64,000 nucleotides of DNA from Methylobacterium sp. SyP6R (GTDB taxonomy: Bacteria; Pseudomonadota; Alphaproteobacteria; Rhizobiales; Beijerinckiaceae), in contig NZ_JAAQRC020000001.1 in the NCBI RefSeq assembly GCF_019216885.1, forward strand, positions 496,001-560,000, given 5' to 3'. The notes under the pieces were generated by a model. That model was given only the letters and a program-made list of their open reading frames with translations. It did not search any database and was not told where the DNA came from. Positions within the stretch are counted from its first letter, which is position 1; the number at the start of each line of letters is the position of its first letter. A program made the position numbers and the translations under genes. Shown in pieces: positions 1-11,300 of this stretch.

Positions 1-38
1 ACGAGGACGAGGGCGCGAGCCCCTCCGTCAGCCACTAG
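1..38 (+). CDS. rimP: 3' end of rimP (ribosome maturation factor), partial
   Basis: Only the last 11 codons and a TAG stop at 36-38 are inside the window. The residues that remain are acidic and then Ser/Pro rich, which says little alone. The assignment rests on position: rimP directly precedes nusA in nearly all proteobacteria, and here the stop lies 50 bases before the nusA start. RimP helps mature the 30S subunit. The 5' part is off the left edge. Confidence 0.6.
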   Translation, partial: EDEGASPSVSH

Positions 39-88
39 AAACCGCCCCAGACCCGTAAACGAACGAGAAACCAGGAAGGACTGATCCG

Positions 89-1810
89 ATGGCCGTCGTC
101 AGCGCCAACAGGCTCGAACTCCTCCAGATCGCCGAGGCGGTCGCCCGCGAGAAGGTGATCGACCGCTCCATCGTGATCGGCGCCATGGAGGAGGCGATCG
201 CCAAGGCCGCCCGCTCGCGCTACGGCGCCGAGACCGACGTCCATGCCGAGATCGATCCCCGCACCGGCGCGCTGCGCCTGTCGCGCCACCTCCTGGTGGT
301 GGACGAGGTCGAGAACGATTCCCGCGAGATCGACCTGCCGTCGGCGCGGCGCCACAATCCGGCCGCCCAGGTCGGCGACGTGATCTCCGACACCCTGCCG
401 CCGTTCGATTTCGGCCGCGTCGCCGCCCAGTCGGCCAAGCAGGTCATCGTCCAGAAGGTCCGTGAGGCCGAGCGCGAGCGCCAGTACGACGAGTACAAGG
501 ACCGTATCGGCGAGGTCGTCAACGGCCTGGTCAAGCGCGTCGAGTACGGCAACGTCATCGTCGATCTCGGCCGCGGCGAGGGCATCGTGCGCCGCGACGA
601 GTCGATCCCGCGCGAGACCTTCCGCCCCGGCGACCGTATCCGCGCCTACCTGTTCGACGTCCGCCACGAGGTGCGCGGGCCGCAGATCTTCCTCTCGCGC
701 TCGCATCCGCAGTTCATGGCCAAGCTCTTCGGCCAGGAAGTGCCGGAGATCTACGACGGCATCGTCGAGGTGAAGGCGGTCGCCCGCGATCCGGGCTCGC
801 GCGCCAAGATCGCGGTGATCTCGCGCGATTCCTCGATCGATCCGGTCGGCGCCTGCGTGGGCATGCGTGGAAGCCGCGTCCAGGCGGTGGTCGGCGAGCT
901 GCAGGGCGAGAAGATCGACATCATCCCGTGGTCGCAGGACCAGGCGACCTTCATCGTCAACGCGCTCCAGCCGGCGGAAGTCGTCAAGGTGGTGCTCGAC
1001 GAGGAGGCCGACCGCATCGAGGTCGTGGTGCCCGACGACCAGCTGTCGCTCGCCATCGGCCGGCGCGGCCAGAACGTCCGGCTCGCCTCCCAGCTCACCG
1101 GCTGGGACATCGACATCCTGACCGAGGCCGAGGAATCGGAGCGCCGGCAGAAGGAGTTCGTCGAGCGCACCAACACCTTCATGCAGGCCCTCGACGTCGA
1201 CGAGACCGTCGGCCAGCTGCTGGCCGCGGAAGGCTTCCGCTCCGTCGAGGAGATCGCCTATGTCGAGCCGACGGAACTCGCCAACATCCAGGGCCTCGAC
1301 GAGGAGACCGGCGCCGAGATCCAGGCCCGCGCGCTCGATTACCTCAACCGCATCGAGGCCGAGAACGACGCCCGCCGGATCGAGCTCGGCGTCGCCGACG
1401 AACTGCGCGACATCGACGGCATCACCACCCCGATGATGGTCGCCCTCGGCGAGAACGACGTGAAGAGCGTCGAGGATCTTGCCGGCTGCGCCACCGACGA
1501 CCTCGTCGGCTACACCGAGGGCCGCGGGCCCGAGGCGGTGCGTCATGCCGGCTACCTCGACGGGTTCGAGGTCTCCCGCGCCGAGGCCGAGGCGATGATC
1601 ATGGCCGCCCGCGTCCATGCCGGCTGGGTCGAGGCGCCCCCGGTCGAGGAGACGCAGGAGGAAGACGAGGGCCAGGAAGAAGGTCAGGACGACGAGGCTC
1701 AGGGTCCGGACGGCGCGGATTCCGCGGCGGAGCACGCCGAGGGTGAGGAGTCCGAGACCGTGCCGGTCGAGGAGGACGCCGCCGCGACCGCCGAGCGGCA
1801 GCCGACCTGA
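89..1810 (+). CDS. nusA: Transcription termination/antitermination factor NusA
   Basis: NusA binds RNA polymerase and nascent RNA and controls pausing, termination and antitermination. The 573-residue product has the family order: N-terminal polymerase-binding domain, an S1 domain at about 135-200, and tandem KH domains. The first KH carries [15 protein letters not shown] near 255 and the second [14 protein letters not shown] near 320. Two C-terminal helical repeats of the alphaproteobacterial/E. coli type follow at about 355-500, then a strongly acidic Glu/Asp tail from about 515. An AGGAAGG ribosome site lies just upstream of the ATG. It is the second gene of a rimP-nusA-ylxR-infB-rbfA-truB run. 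The long acidic tail is typical of alphaproteobacterial NusA, so nothing is unusual. Confidence 0.98.
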   Translation: MAVVSANRLELLQIAEAVAREKVIDRSIVIGAMEEAIAKAARSRYGAETDVHAEIDPRTGALRLSRHLLVVDEVENDSREIDLPSARRHNPAAQVGDVISDTLPPFDFGRVAAQSAKQVIVQKVREAERERQYDEYKDRIGEVVNGLVKRVEYGNVIVDLGRGEGIVRRDESIPRETFRPGDRIRAYLFDVRHEVRGPQIFLSRSHPQFMAKLFGQEVPEIYDGIVEVKAVARDPGSRAKIAVISRDSSIDPVGACVGMRGSRVQAVVGELQGEKIDIIPWSQDQATFIVNALQPAEVVKVVLDEEADRIEVVVPDDQLSLAIGRRGQNVRLASQLTGWDIDILTEAEESERRQKEFVERTNTFMQALDVDETVGQLLAAEGFRSVEEIAYVEPTELANIQGLDEETGAEIQARALDYLNRIEAENDARRIELGVADELRDIDGITTPMMVALGENDVKSVEDLAGCATDDLVGYTEGRGPEAVRHAGYLDGFEVSRAEAEAMIMAARVHAGWVEAPPVEETQEEDEGQEEGQDDEAQGPDGADSAAEHAEGEESETVPVEEDAAATAERQPT

Positions 1811-1825
1811 GGCGCGTAAGGAGCG

Positions 1826-2617
1826 ATGGACCCGACCATGCAGGATGACGCTCACGACGCGGATGCGCTGCCGCCGGACGTCCTCGACGCCGGCGCCGGT
1901 CGCGGCCGTGCCAACGCGGAGCGCACCTGCCTGGTCACGCGGCAGGCGGGCAGGCCGGATCGGATGATCCGCTTCGTGCTCGGCCCCGACAACCAGGTGG
2001 TGCCCGACCTGCGTGCCCGGCTCCCCGGCCGCGGCGCGTGGGTCACCGCGACCCGGGCCATGGTGCAGGAAGCGGCCAAGAAGCGCCTGTTCCAGCGCGC
2101 CTTCCGGCAGAAGGACGCCCGCGTCGCCCCCGATCTCGCCGATGTGATCGAGGCGGGGTTGCGCGACGACCTGCGCCAGGGTTTCTCGCTCGCCAACAAG
2201 GCGGGCTGCGTCGTCACCGGCTTCACCAAGGTGGAGAGCGCGGTGGACAGCGAGACCGGGGTCAAGGCCCTGGTGCATGCCAGCGATGCAGCCCCGGACG
2301 GGCGCCGCAAGCTCGCCCAGGCATTGCGAAGGCGCTACGGCGATGCCATATCGCGAATCCCGGTCGTTGATGACCTGTCCGGTGAAGAATTGGACATGGC
2401 CTTGGGCCGGGATCATGTGATACACGCTGCCCTCGTCGCGGGAGCCGGCACGACCGGCTTGCTCGCGCGTTGGCGTCGGCTCCACGTCTTCCGCGGCGGG
2501 ACGGCGACGTCGGGACGCACCGGAACGGAGCCCCCAGGCTCCGACGCGGCGCTCCCGGACGCTGTCCAGGATGGTGGAACATCGCTGCGGACCGGCCCCC
2601 CGGAGGCCGGTGGTTGA
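1826..2617 (+). CDS. ylxR: YlxR-family RNA-binding protein with L7Ae-like second domain
   Basis: Small nucleic-acid-binding protein encoded between nusA and infB. The YlxR (DUF448) part is at about 30-90: it starts with RTCLVTRQ and contains PGRGAWV, the family signature. A second segment at about 105-160 (GFSLANKAGCVVTGF and following) resembles the L7Ae/ribosomal-protein-like fold that alphaproteobacterial versions carry. The last 80 or so residues are low in recognisable structure and proline/glycine rich. The start is 15 bases after the nusA stop, so the genes are probably translationally coupled; an in-frame ATG four codons later is an alternative. YlxR homologues have been linked to RNase P and ribosome biogenesis, but the function here is inferred from family and position. 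Confidence 0.9.
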   Translation: MDPTMQDDAHDADALPPDVLDAGAGRGRANAERTCLVTRQAGRPDRMIRFVLGPDNQVVPDLRARLPGRGAWVTATRAMVQEAAKKRLFQRAFRQKDARVAPDLADVIEAGLRDDLRQGFSLANKAGCVVTGFTKVESAVDSETGVKALVHASDAAPDGRRKLAQALRRRYGDAISRIPVVDDLSGEELDMALGRDHVIHAALVAGAGTTGLLARWRRLHVFRGGTATSGRTGTEPPGSDAALPDAVQDGGTSLRTGPPEAGG

Positions 2618-2731
2618 GTGAATCGAATGGGATCGGCCCGATTGGCGGGTGCGCTCCCGGGAACACGATGGGAGGCGGCCGCCGGGAGGCCGGGTCCCGG
2701 GACGGACGAGAACCCCCAGGGTCTGAACTGA

Positions 2732-5700
2732 ATGAGTGAGACGAAGAATCCGGGCGACAAGACGTTGCATACCGGTCCCTCCAAGACGCTGTCGATGAAG
2801 CGTCCGGTCGAGCAGGGGACGGTGCGCCAGAGCTTCTCCCATGGCCGCTCGAAGGCGGTCGTGGTCGAGACGGTGAAACGTCGCCCCGGCGGCGCGCCGG
2901 CTCCGGCCGCGCCGAAGGATGCCGCGCCGAACCAGGCGCGCTCCGCTCCCCAGGGGCAGGGCCGTCCGGGCGGGTCGCGTCAGGACCGCCCGGCCGCCTC
3001 GCGGTCCGGCGTCGTGCTGCGCACCCTGAGCGATCAGGAGCAGAGCGCCCGCATGGCCGCCCTCGTCGACGCCAAGCGTCGCGAGGAGGAGGACCGCCGC
3101 CGCGCTGCCGAGGAGGCCCAGCGCCGTGCCGAGCGCGAGGCTGCCGAGATCCGTGAGCGCGAGGCTGCCGAGGCCCGCAAGCACGAGGAAGAGGAGCGCC
3201 GCCGCCAGGAGGACGCGCGCAAGCGCCGCGCCGCCGAGGAGGCCGAGCGCCGCGCCCACGACGATGCGGCCCGCGCGGCCGCTGCTGCCGCTTCCGCTCC
3301 GGCCGCCCCCGATGCATCGGCTCCGGCGGCTGCGCCCGCCGTCGCCGCTGCTCCGCGTCCGGCGGCGCCTGCCGCTGCCCGTCCGGCCGCCGCGGGTGCG
3401 GCCCGCCCGGCAACTCCGGCCGGCGCCCGGCCTGCCGCGGCCGCGGGCGCTCGTCCCGCCGCGGCGGCAGGGGCTCGTCCGGCCGCCGCCGGTGCCCGTC
3501 CGGCTGCCCCCGCCGGTGCGCGTCCCGTGGTGCCCGCCGGCACCCGTCCGGCGACCCCGAGCACCGGGATCACCCGTCCGAGCGCCCCGGCCGAGCCGCG
3601 CCGCACGCTGACGGCCGATGCCCGCAAGCCGCGCGACCTGAACTTCATGGCCCGCCCGGCGCCGAAGCCCGAGCCCGAGCCCGCCAAGCCCGAGCCGGCG
3701 GCGGCGAAGGCCGCGACGACGGCCAAGACCGCCACGGGTGCCGCCGGCGCGGCGCGCCCCGCCACCGGTCGTCCGGCCGCGGCGGAGGAGGAGGCCGAGA
3801 CCAAGCGGGTCATCCGCCGTCCCGGCATGCCGCTCAAGGTCATCACCCCGCCCAAGACGCCGAAGTCCCCGGGCGGCGACCGCAACCGCGGCCGCCTGAC
3901 CATCGCGACCGCGACCTCGGGCGAGGACGAGCGCACCCGTTCGCTCGCCTCGTTCCGCCGCCGCAACCAGCGCCTGACCGGCCACCGCCAGGTGGAGCAG
4001 AAGGAGAAGCTGGCCCGCGAGGTGGTCATCCCGGAGACGATCACCATCCAGGAGCTCGCCAACCGGATGAGCGAGCGGGCGGTCGACGTCATCCGCATGC
4101 TGATGAAGCAGGGCCAGATCCACAAGATCACCGACGTGATCGACTCGGATTCGGCGCAGCTCATCGCCGAGGAGCTCGGCCACACCGTGCGCCGCGTCGC
4201 GGAGTCGGATGTCGAGGAAGGCCTGTTCGACGAGGCCGATACCGACGACGACACCCAGCCGCGCCCGCCGGTCGTGACCATCATGGGCCACGTCGACCAC
4301 GGCAAGACCTCGCTGCTCGATGCGATCCGCAACGCCAACGTCGTCTCCGGCGAGGCGGGCGGCATCACGCAGCATATCGGTGCCTACCAGGTGACCTCGC
4401 CGTCCGGCGGCAAGATCACCTTCATCGACACCCCCGGCCACGCCGCCTTCACCTCGATGCGCGCCCGCGGCGCCCGGGTGACGGACATCGTGGTGCTGGT
4501 GGTGGCGGCCGATGACGGCGTCATGCCCCAGACGATCGAGGCGATCTCCCACGCCAAGGCGGCCGAGGTGCCCCTGATCGTGGCGATCAACAAGATTGAC
4601 AAGCCCGACGCGAACCCGCAGCGGGTCCGCACCGAGCTGCTGCAGCACGACATCCAGGTCGAGTCGATGGGTGGCGAGACCCTCGAATTCGAGGTCTCGG
4701 CCAAGACCCGGGACGGTCTCGACGAGCTCTTGGAGGGTCTCGCCCTCCAGGCCGAAATCCTGGATCTGCGCGCCAACCCCGATCGTTCGGCGGAAGGCAC
4801 CGTGATCGAGGCCAAGCTCGATCGCGGCCGCGGCCCGGTGGCGACGGTCCTCGTCGAGCGCGGCACCCTGCGCACCGGCGACATCATCGTGGCGGGCGCC
4901 GAGTGGGGCCGCGTGCGCGCCCTCGTCGACGATGCCGGCCGCAACGCCAAGGAAGCGGCCCCGTCGGTTCCCGTCGAGGTGCTGGGCTTCAACGGCACGC
5001 CGGAGGCGGGCGACCGCGTCGCGGTGGTCGAGAACGAAGCCCGGGCCCGCGAGGTCACCGAGTACCGGGCCCGCGTGAAGCGCGAGCGCGCGGCGGCCAC
5101 CGGCAGCGGTGCCGGCCGGACGCTGATGGACATGATGCGCGACCTCAAGGAGGGCGCCGGCCGCAAGGAGTTCCCGCTCGTCATCAAGGGCGACGTGCAG
5201 GGCTCGGTCGAGGCCATCGCCGGCTCGCTCGAGAAGCTCGGCAACGACGAGGTGGCGGCCCGCATCCTGCACACGGGTGTCGGCGGCATCACCGAGTCGG
5301 ACATCACCCTGGCCCAGGCCTCGGGTGCGGTCGTGGTCGGCTTCAACGTCCGCGCCCACAAGGAGGCGAGAGAGGCCGCCGAGCGGGCTGGCGTCGAGAT
5401 CCGCTACTACAACATCATCTACGACCTCGTGGATGACGTGAAGGCGGCGATGTCGGGCCTGCTGCCGCCGACGCTCCGCGAGGAGCGCCTGGGCGAGGCG
5501 CGCATCCTCGAGATCTTCAACGTCTCGAAGGTGGGCAAGATCGCCGGTTGCCGGGTCGAGGACGGAAGGGTCGAGCGCGGCGCCCATGTTCGCCTCATCC
5601 GCGACAACGTGGTGGTGCACGAGGGCAAGCTCTCGCAGCTCAAGCGCTTCAAGGACGACGCCAAGGAAGTGGCGGCGGGCCAGGAATGCGGCATGGCCTT

Positions 5701-5776
5701 CGAGAACTACCAGGACATGCGTCCCCGCGACGTCATCGAGTGCTACATCGTGCACGAGGAGCGTCGCACGCTCTGA
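2732..5776 (+). CDS. infB: Translation initiation factor IF-2
   Basis: GTPase that brings initiator tRNA to the 30S subunit. The 1014-residue protein has a long N-terminal extension. First comes an Arg/Glu coiled-coil segment (about 95-185), then an Ala/Pro/Arg tract of repeated GARPAA-like units (about 205-285), followed by the IF-2N domain near 430-480. GTPase motifs are G1 GHVDHGKT at 519-526, G3 DTPGH near 566 and G4 NKID at 620-623. Domains II and III and the C-terminal fMet-tRNA-binding domain complete it. Alphaproteobacterial IF-2 is usually 850-1050 residues, so the length fits. It follows ylxR by 114 bases. The start is the ATG whose product begins MSETKNPG. Confidence 0.98.
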   Translation: MSETKNPGDKTLHTGPSKTLSMKRPVEQGTVRQSFSHGRSKAVVVETVKRRPGGAPAPAAPKDAAPNQARSAPQGQGRPGGSRQDRPAASRSGVVLRTLSDQEQSARMAALVDAKRREEEDRRRAAEEAQRRAEREAAEIREREAAEARKHEEEERRRQEDARKRRAAEEAERRAHDDAARAAAAAASAPAAPDASAPAAAPAVAAAPRPAAPAAARPAAAGAARPATPAGARPAAAAGARPAAAAGARPAAAGARPAAPAGARPVVPAGTRPATPSTGITRPSAPAEPRRTLTADARKPRDLNFMARPAPKPEPEPAKPEPAAAKAATTAKTATGAAGAARPATGRPAAAEEEAETKRVIRRPGMPLKVITPPKTPKSPGGDRNRGRLTIATATSGEDERTRSLASFRRRNQRLTGHRQVEQKEKLAREVVIPETITIQELANRMSERAVDVIRMLMKQGQIHKITDVIDSDSAQLIAEELGHTVRRVAESDVEEGLFDEADTDDDTQPRPPVVTIMGHVDHGKTSLLDAIRNANVVSGEAGGITQHIGAYQVTSPSGGKITFIDTPGHAAFTSMRARGARVTDIVVLVVAADDGVMPQTIEAISHAKAAEVPLIVAINKIDKPDANPQRVRTELLQHDIQVESMGGETLEFEVSAKTRDGLDELLEGLALQAEILDLRANPDRSAEGTVIEAKLDRGRGPVATVLVERGTLRTGDIIVAGAEWGRVRALVDDAGRNAKEAAPSVPVEVLGFNGTPEAGDRVAVVENEARAREVTEYRARVKRERAAATGSGAGRTLMDMMRDLKEGAGRKEFPLVIKGDVQGSVEAIAGSLEKLGNDEVAARILHTGVGGITESDITLAQASGAVVVGFNVRAHKEAREAAERAGVEIRYYNIIYDLVDDVKAAMSGLLPPTLREERLGEARILEIFNVSKVGKIAGCRVEDGRVERGAHVRLIRDNVVVHEGKLSQLKRFKDDAKEVAAGQECGMAFENYQDMRPRDVIECYIVHEERRTL

Positions 5777-5835
5777 CGCGAACCCCGCTGCCATCGGCCG
5801 TCCGCCGTCGTGGCGGCGGCCAACGAAAGACACCG

Positions 5836-5865
5836 CGAGCCCGGGACGCCAGCGTCCCGGGCTCG
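5836..5865. other. Perfect hairpin between infB and rbfA
   Basis: A 13-bp perfect stem (5836-5848 with 5853-5865) closes a 4-base loop. There is no T-run, so it is not a standard intrinsic terminator. It could stabilise mRNA ends or adjust read-through between infB and rbfA. The stem is seen in the sequence; the role is inference. Confidence 0.55.
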
Positions 5866-5958
5866 TCGGTTCATGAGACGACAGCCGCGAGGGCCTGACG
5901 GCCGAGAAGGCCAGACCCGGATGACCGCCCCGCGGCCCGGTCCGAGCCCGGAGAGACG

Positions 5959-6369
5959 ATGGTGCGCAAACCCCAGGAATCCGCAGGCCCCTCGCAGCGC
6001 CAGCAGCGCGTGGCCGAACTCGTGCGGCACGCCCTCGCCGAGGTGTTGAGCCGCGGCGACATCCAGGATCCGGTGCTGAGCCAGCACGTGATCACGGTAC
6101 CGGAGGTCCGGATGTCGCCGGACCTCAAGCTCGCCACCGCCTACGTCATGCCGCTCGGCGGCCAGGACGAGCGCCCGGTGATCGAGGCGCTGGAGCGCAA
6201 CAAGAAGGTGCTGCGCCAGGAGGTGGCCCGCCGGGTGGCGCTGAAATTCGCCCCCGACCTGCGCTTCCGCCGCGACGAGACCTTCGATGAAGCCGCGCGC
6301 ATCGACGCGCTCCTGCGCAGCGACAAGGTCCAGCGCGACCTCGGATCCGACGAGGACTCGGAGGACTAG
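5959..6369 (+). CDS. rbfA: 30S ribosome-binding factor RbfA
   Basis: RbfA is a cold-shock-associated 30S assembly factor with a KH-like fold acting on the 5' end of 16S rRNA. The 136-residue product has the family body: an N-terminal helix with [16 protein letters not shown], then [18 protein letters not shown], then the [16 protein letters not shown] strand-helix. A GGAGAGA ribosome site precedes the ATG. The gene lies between infB and truB, its usual place. The acidic C-terminal tail is ordinary for the group. Confidence 0.97.
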   Translation: MVRKPQESAGPSQRQQRVAELVRHALAEVLSRGDIQDPVLSQHVITVPEVRMSPDLKLATAYVMPLGGQDERPVIEALERNKKVLRQEVARRVALKFAPDLRFRRDETFDEAARIDALLRSDKVQRDLGSDEDSED

Positions 6370-6582
6370 GCATCCCCGGCCGAATCGGTCACCGGTTCGG
6401 CGACGACCGCGAGGCGAAGCCGGTCGGCCGGGCGAAAACCCGCGATGCGGCGTTCGACCCGCACAGGCGCCCGGGCCGGTGAACCGGCCCACGGGTGGCG
6501 ACTTGGGACATCACAGGATTGGCAGGGACGACAAGCGGGCGGCACGTCCCGCGGCGACCGCCGTTCGAGAACGGATATACAG

Positions 6583-7668
6583 ATGACGATGCACGAGGAT
6601 CAGCCCGCAGAGCCCGGGCCGCAGGCGACCCGCCCCGCCCGCGACGACGCTCCGCGCGATGGCCAGCGCCAGGATGGTCAGCGCCCCGAGGGCCAGCGTC
6701 AGGACCGCCCGCGGCACGACCGGCCGCGCGGCCGCGGCCGCCCGCCGGGCGACAGGCCCAAGCGCCGCGAGATCAGCGGCTGGGTGATCCTCGACAAGGG
6801 CGTCGGCATGACCTCGACCCACGCGGTCGCGGCGGTGAAGCGCGCTCTCAACGCCAAGAAGGCGGGCCATGCCGGCACTCTCGACCCGCTGGCCTCCGGC
6901 ATCCTGCCGATCGCGCTCGGCGAGGCGACCAAGACCGTTCCCTTCGTGATGGACGGCCGCAAGGCCTACGTCTTCTCGGTCACCTGGGGCGTCGAGACCG
7001 ATACCGACGACGCCGAAGGCCGCCCGGTCGCGACCTCAGACGAGCGTCCGACGCAAGGCGAGGTCGAGGCGATGCTGCCGCGTTTCGTCGGGGCGATCGA
7101 GCAGGTGCCGCCGCGCTACTCGGCGATCAAGATCCAGGGCGAGCGCGCCTACGATCTCGCCCGCGACGGCGAGGTGGTCGAGCTGGTTGCCCGCCCGGTG
7201 CAGATCGACCGGCTGGCGATCGTGGCGCACACGCCCGAGCGCACGGTGATCGAGGCCGAGTGCGGCAAGGGCACCTATGTGCGGGCCATCGCCCGCGACC
7301 TCGGCCGTGCGCTCGGCTGCTACGGCCACGTCTCGGCTCTGCGCCGCACCCGCGTCGGCCCCTTCGCCGAGGACCAGTCCTGCACCATCGGGGCGCTGGA
7401 GGCTGCCGAGGCCGAGGCCAATGCCGCGGTGCTCCGCCCGGTCGAGACGGCGCTCGACGCCGTGCCGCACGTCCCGGTCTCCCGCGACATGGCGATGCGG
7501 CTGATGCGCGGCCAGCCGGTGATCCTGCGTGGGCGCGACGCCCCGACCGAGGGCAAGGCCTACGCGACCTGCGGCGGCGTGCTGGTGGCGGTCGGCGATG
7601 TCGAGCGCGGCGAACTCGTGCCGCACCGGGTGTTCCACCTCGGCGGCACCGCCCCGCGCAACGGCTGA
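6583..7668 (+). CDS. truB: tRNA pseudouridine(55) synthase TruB
   Basis: TruB makes pseudouridine 55 in the T-loop of tRNAs. From the ATG at 6583 the product is 361 residues. A hydrophilic N-terminal stretch of about 60 residues, rich in Gln, Arg, Asp and Pro, precedes the catalytic domain. The catalytic motif [15 protein letters not shown] contains the nucleophile Asp101, and [13 protein letters not shown] lies further on. The C-terminus has a PUA-like segment. The reading frame is open upstream of 6583, but the catalytic core begins well after it; 6589 is a second possible ATG. Last gene of the nusA-infB operon. The basic extension is variable in the family and probably disordered. Confidence 0.96.
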   Translation: MTMHEDQPAEPGPQATRPARDDAPRDGQRQDGQRPEGQRQDRPRHDRPRGRGRPPGDRPKRREISGWVILDKGVGMTSTHAVAAVKRALNAKKAGHAGTLDPLASGILPIALGEATKTVPFVMDGRKAYVFSVTWGVETDTDDAEGRPVATSDERPTQGEVEAMLPRFVGAIEQVPPRYSAIKIQGERAYDLARDGEVVELVARPVQIDRLAIVAHTPERTVIEAECGKGTYVRAIARDLGRALGCYGHVSALRRTRVGPFAEDQSCTIGALEAAEAEANAAVLRPVETALDAVPHVPVSRDMAMRLMRGQPVILRGRDAPTEGKAYATCGGVLVAVGDVERGELVPHRVFHLGGTAPRNG

Positions 7669-7682
7669 GAGGGGGCAGGGCG

Positions 7683-8114
7683 ATGACCGACGGGTTCGAG
7701 GCCGATCCGCGGGTATTGTGGAGCGAGGACGTCCTGCGCTACCGCGACACCGACGCCAACGGCCACGTCAACAACGCGGTCTTCGCCGCCTTCTGCGAGA
7801 GCGGCCGGGTGCAGTTCTTCGCCCACCACCTGACCCCGCTGCTCACGCCCGACACCTTCTTCGTCATCGCCCGCTTCGTCATCGATTACCGGGCCGAGCT
7901 GCACTATCCGGGCCGGGTCCGCACCGCGACCTGGCTCGCCCGCACCGGCCGCACCTCGCTGGGTTTTCGCCATCGGATCCTCACCGGCGACGTCGTGGCG
8001 GGCGAGGCGGAGTCGATCTGCGTGCTGATGGCCAAGGACACCCGCCGGCCGTCGCCGCTCGGCGCGGCCGGCGAGGCGGCTGCGCGGCTGGTGGTCGAGG
8101 CGCCGGCGGGGTGA
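7683..8114 (+). CDS. Acyl-CoA thioesterase, 4-hydroxybenzoyl-CoA thioesterase fold
   Basis: Predicted hot-dog-fold thioesterase of 143 residues that hydrolyses acyl-CoA; the substrate is unknown. RYRDTDANGHVNNAVF at 19-34 is the family's active-site signature (catalytic Asp at 22-24), followed by the strand FVIDYRAELHYPGRV. It starts 14 bases after truB, with GGGGCAGG just ahead of the ATG, so it may be co-transcribed with it. Stand-alone members of this size act on fatty acyl-CoA or hydroxybenzoyl-CoA, and sequence alone does not separate these. Confidence 0.88.
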   Translation: MTDGFEADPRVLWSEDVLRYRDTDANGHVNNAVFAAFCESGRVQFFAHHLTPLLTPDTFFVIARFVIDYRAELHYPGRVRTATWLARTGRTSLGFRHRILTGDVVAGEAESICVLMAKDTRRPSPLGAAGEAAARLVVEAPAG

Positions 8115-8195
8115 GGCGGGATGGGCCTGGGGCTGGCTCGCCGCATCACCTGTCAAAGCCCGTTCGTTTCGCCCAACACAATTCACACCCTCCTC

Positions 8196-8231
8196 GTCAT
8201 TCCGGGCTCCGCTGCGCGGCCCCGGAATGAC
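8196..8231. repeat. Palindromic intergenic repeat, family CCGGG-CTGCGCGG-CCCGG
   Basis: Eleven-base arms (8196-8206 and 8221-8231) flank a GC-rich core. The same core, with one or two base changes, recurs at 34772-34801 and inverted at 34675-34703. It lies between the convergent thioesterase and AsmA-like genes, so it may act as an mRNA-end hairpin. Confidence 0.65.
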
Positions 8232-8328
8232 TCGGTGGGTTTCAGATCTGTAGAGGTTCATCGCACAGGATCTCAGTGCGATGTCCGGGGAGCGAGGGCG
8301 GCTAACCGCGCTCGTTCCGCCCCAGCGG

Positions 8329-11300
8329 TCACGGCCCGTTCGCCTCCGGCGCCCCGGCGCCCTGGCGGCGCGCCTCGTCCTCGGCCTTGCGGCGGGCCGC
8401 TTCCGCCGCCCGCGCCTCGTCTGCCGCGCGAGCCGCTTCGGCCGCCCGGGCTGCTCGGGCCGCCTCGGCCGCCCTGGCCGCTTCCGCCGCGCGCGCAGCC
8501 TCCGCGGCCCTGGCCGCTTCTTCCGCCCTCTGCCTGGCCTGTCGGGCTTCCTCGGCCGCCCGCGCCGCTTCCGCCGCGCGCGCGGCCTCCGCGGCCCTCA
8601 CCGCCTCCTCCGCCCGCTGCCTGGCCTGCCTGGCCTCCTCGATCGCCCGGGCGCGGTCCATCTCCAGGCGGCTGCGGCGGCGGGCGAGTTCGTTGCGGTC
8701 GGCCTCGACGGTCTCGATCTTGTCCAGTTCGCGTTGAAGCACGACCGCTGCCAGCAGGTTGCCGAGCGGGACGACGTCGAGCTCGCGCTGCGGCCGGGCG
8801 AGGGGGCCGACGAGGGCGAGGCCGAGGGTCGGCGCAGGCGCCGTCCAGGCCCGGGGCGTCGCGGTGGCGGTGAGCGTACCGCGGGCGTCGAGGCGCCAGG
8901 TCTTCGCATCGACCTGCACCAGGCCGGCCCAGGTGGCGGGACCGAGATCGAGGGTGAGGCTCCCGGTCCGTAAAATGCCGCCGACCACCGAGGCCGGCAC
9001 CGAAACGGGCCCCGCCAGCACCAGCGGCCCGCGGTCGAATTCCTCCGACACCACCCGCTCGACGCGGCCGGCCCGCAGCGGGTCCTCCTCGGCCAGCAAC
9101 CGGGTCAGGGCACGCTGCACCGAAGCGGGGTCGAGGGTGGGGAGCGTCAGCCCGGCGAGTTCCAGAGCGCCGCTGCCGGCGAGGTTGCCGACGAGCGCCG
9201 CCGGGCTGTCCCCCGCCGCGCCGAGGCGCAGGCGCAAGGTGACCTGGCCCCGCAAGGCGTCGCCGCCGGTGAGCGCCGGAAGGGCTGCCGCCGTCAGGCT
9301 GCCCTCCGCCGACAAGGTCGCTTGGGCGCCCTGGCGTGCCAGGGTGGCGTGACCGGCAAGCCGCCCGCCCGCGAGGCCGGCGGCGAAGTCGCGGAAGGAG
9401 AGGCCGTCGGACCCGAGCCCGAGGTCGAACCGCGCCCAGTCCGCCGCGAGGCCGCGGCCGAGATCGAGCCGCCGCACGGTCATGGCGACCTGACCGGTGG
9501 CCGGTAGGGCCGGGACGGAGCCGAAGCGGGCGGCGGACCAGGAATCCGGGCCCGCCGGCGCCGCTCCGGGATTCAGCATCAGTGCTCCGGCGAGCCACGG
9601 CAGGGACAGCCGTTCGAGCGAGACGCTGCCGGCGATCTCGCCGCCGGCCGGGCGGGTCAGCGTCGCGTCCACCGCCGACCCGGCGATCGTGCCGGTGGCG
9701 ACGAGGCGCGGCACGTCGCCGGCGCGGCCGAAGCCGAGGCTGAGCCGGGCCGGGACCGGGTCCGGCAGGGCGGGGCCGCCGCCGAGGAGGCCGGCGACCG
9801 GCCGCAGATCGGGCGCGGCGAGGGTGAGCGCCCCGTCCTGAAGCGGGCCCGAAGCGGGCAGCACCAGCGGCCGGGCGGTGGCGATGGCGGCCCCGGCGAT
9901 CTCGGCATCGACGGTCAGGCTCAAGGGGCGGGTCGCGTCGGGCCCGCCCGCCCGGCGTCCGGTCAGGTGCAGGGTCGCCGGCATCGCCAGGGCCGGATCG
10001 GTGGGCCGGCCGAGCCAGCGGCCGGAGGCGACGCCGTCGAGGCGGGCATCGAGCTCGTCGAGCCGCCCGGCCCGGGCGGCCAGCGACAGGCCGAGGCGGC
10101 CGCCGGCGGCGCTGCCGCGGGCCTGGCCGCGCAGCCGGCCCGCCTCGGGCCCGGAATCCCGCTCCAGCGTCACGTCGAGGGCGACCGGGCCGTCGCGCAG
10201 GAAACCCGGCAGGAGCCGCGCCTCGTCCACGAAGGTGCGCGCGACGAGATCGATCAGCGGGGCGGCCACCGGGGCGCTCACCCGCCCGGTGATGCGCCCG
10301 GCGCCGTCGGCGCCGATCCGGCCCGAGAGGCTGGCCTTGGCCCCGGCGAGGTCGCGCACCTCCAGGCTGTCGAGGCGGAGCGCCGCGCCCTCGGATTGCA
10401 GGCTGGCGGCGATCTCGCCGGTGCGGGTGCCGGTCGGGCCGTAGCGCAGGTCGCGGGCGAGCAGCGTCAGCCCGACATCGTGGTCCTGGAGGGCGGCGAT
10501 GGCGCCGCGCATCGGCGGCAATTCGGCGATGTCGAGCCCGTCGGCGATGATCTGGGCATCGAAGCGCGGGCGGGCCTGGTCCGGTCCGGCCGGGCTGTAG
10601 CGGGCGCTGCCGGTGATCTTCGCGGTTCCCAAGGCCACCCGGGCGTTGCGCAGCGACAGGACCGGGAGGGCCGCCGCCACGTCGGCCTCGGCCGAGAACG
10701 GACGGCCGTCGAGGAGCCCGGTGAGCGGGCCGCTCAAGCCCAGCCGGTCGAGGAGCCGCGCCAGCCGGTCCGAGGCGGGGGCATCGACCGCCGCATGGCC
10801 CGAGAAGCCGCCGCTCGGCGTCACGTCGCCGTCGAGCGCCAGCTTCAGGCCCCCCGCGGCCGTGCCGGCGAGACGGCGCAGGGTCACGGCGCCGGAGGGG
10901 CGCAGCACGGCGCTCAACGCCGCACCGCTCCAGTCCTCGCGCGCGAGCGTCAGGTTGTCGACCGCGACGTCGAGCGCCAGGGTGCCGGGCATCGAGGCCG
11001 TCGACAGGCCCCGGCCGAGCAGGGCCTGCCCGGCGGCGCTCATCAGGAAGCCGTCGAGGTCGAGGCGGCGGGCCTCCAGGCTCATCGTCGCCCGGGCGGC
11101 GGCGAGGTCGAGGCTGCCGCGGCCGGCAAAGCGCAGGGGCGTCTCGCCCGGCACCTCGACGTTCAGGGTCTCGAAGGTGGCGAGCCGGCCCTTCGCCTTG
11201 AACGCCCCCTGGACCGAGACCGGCAGGGCGGCGCCCGCCGCCTGGGCCGGCGGCCCCACCACCAGGCGGGCGGTGCCGCTCGCCTCCGGCACGCCGCCGC

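Noticed and set aside
35..5833. A 1932-codon minus-strand frame across nusA-infB
   Set aside because: It is an antisense frame of GC-rich genes with strong third-position bias; motifs lie in the plus-strand genes and no ribosome site or family match supports it.
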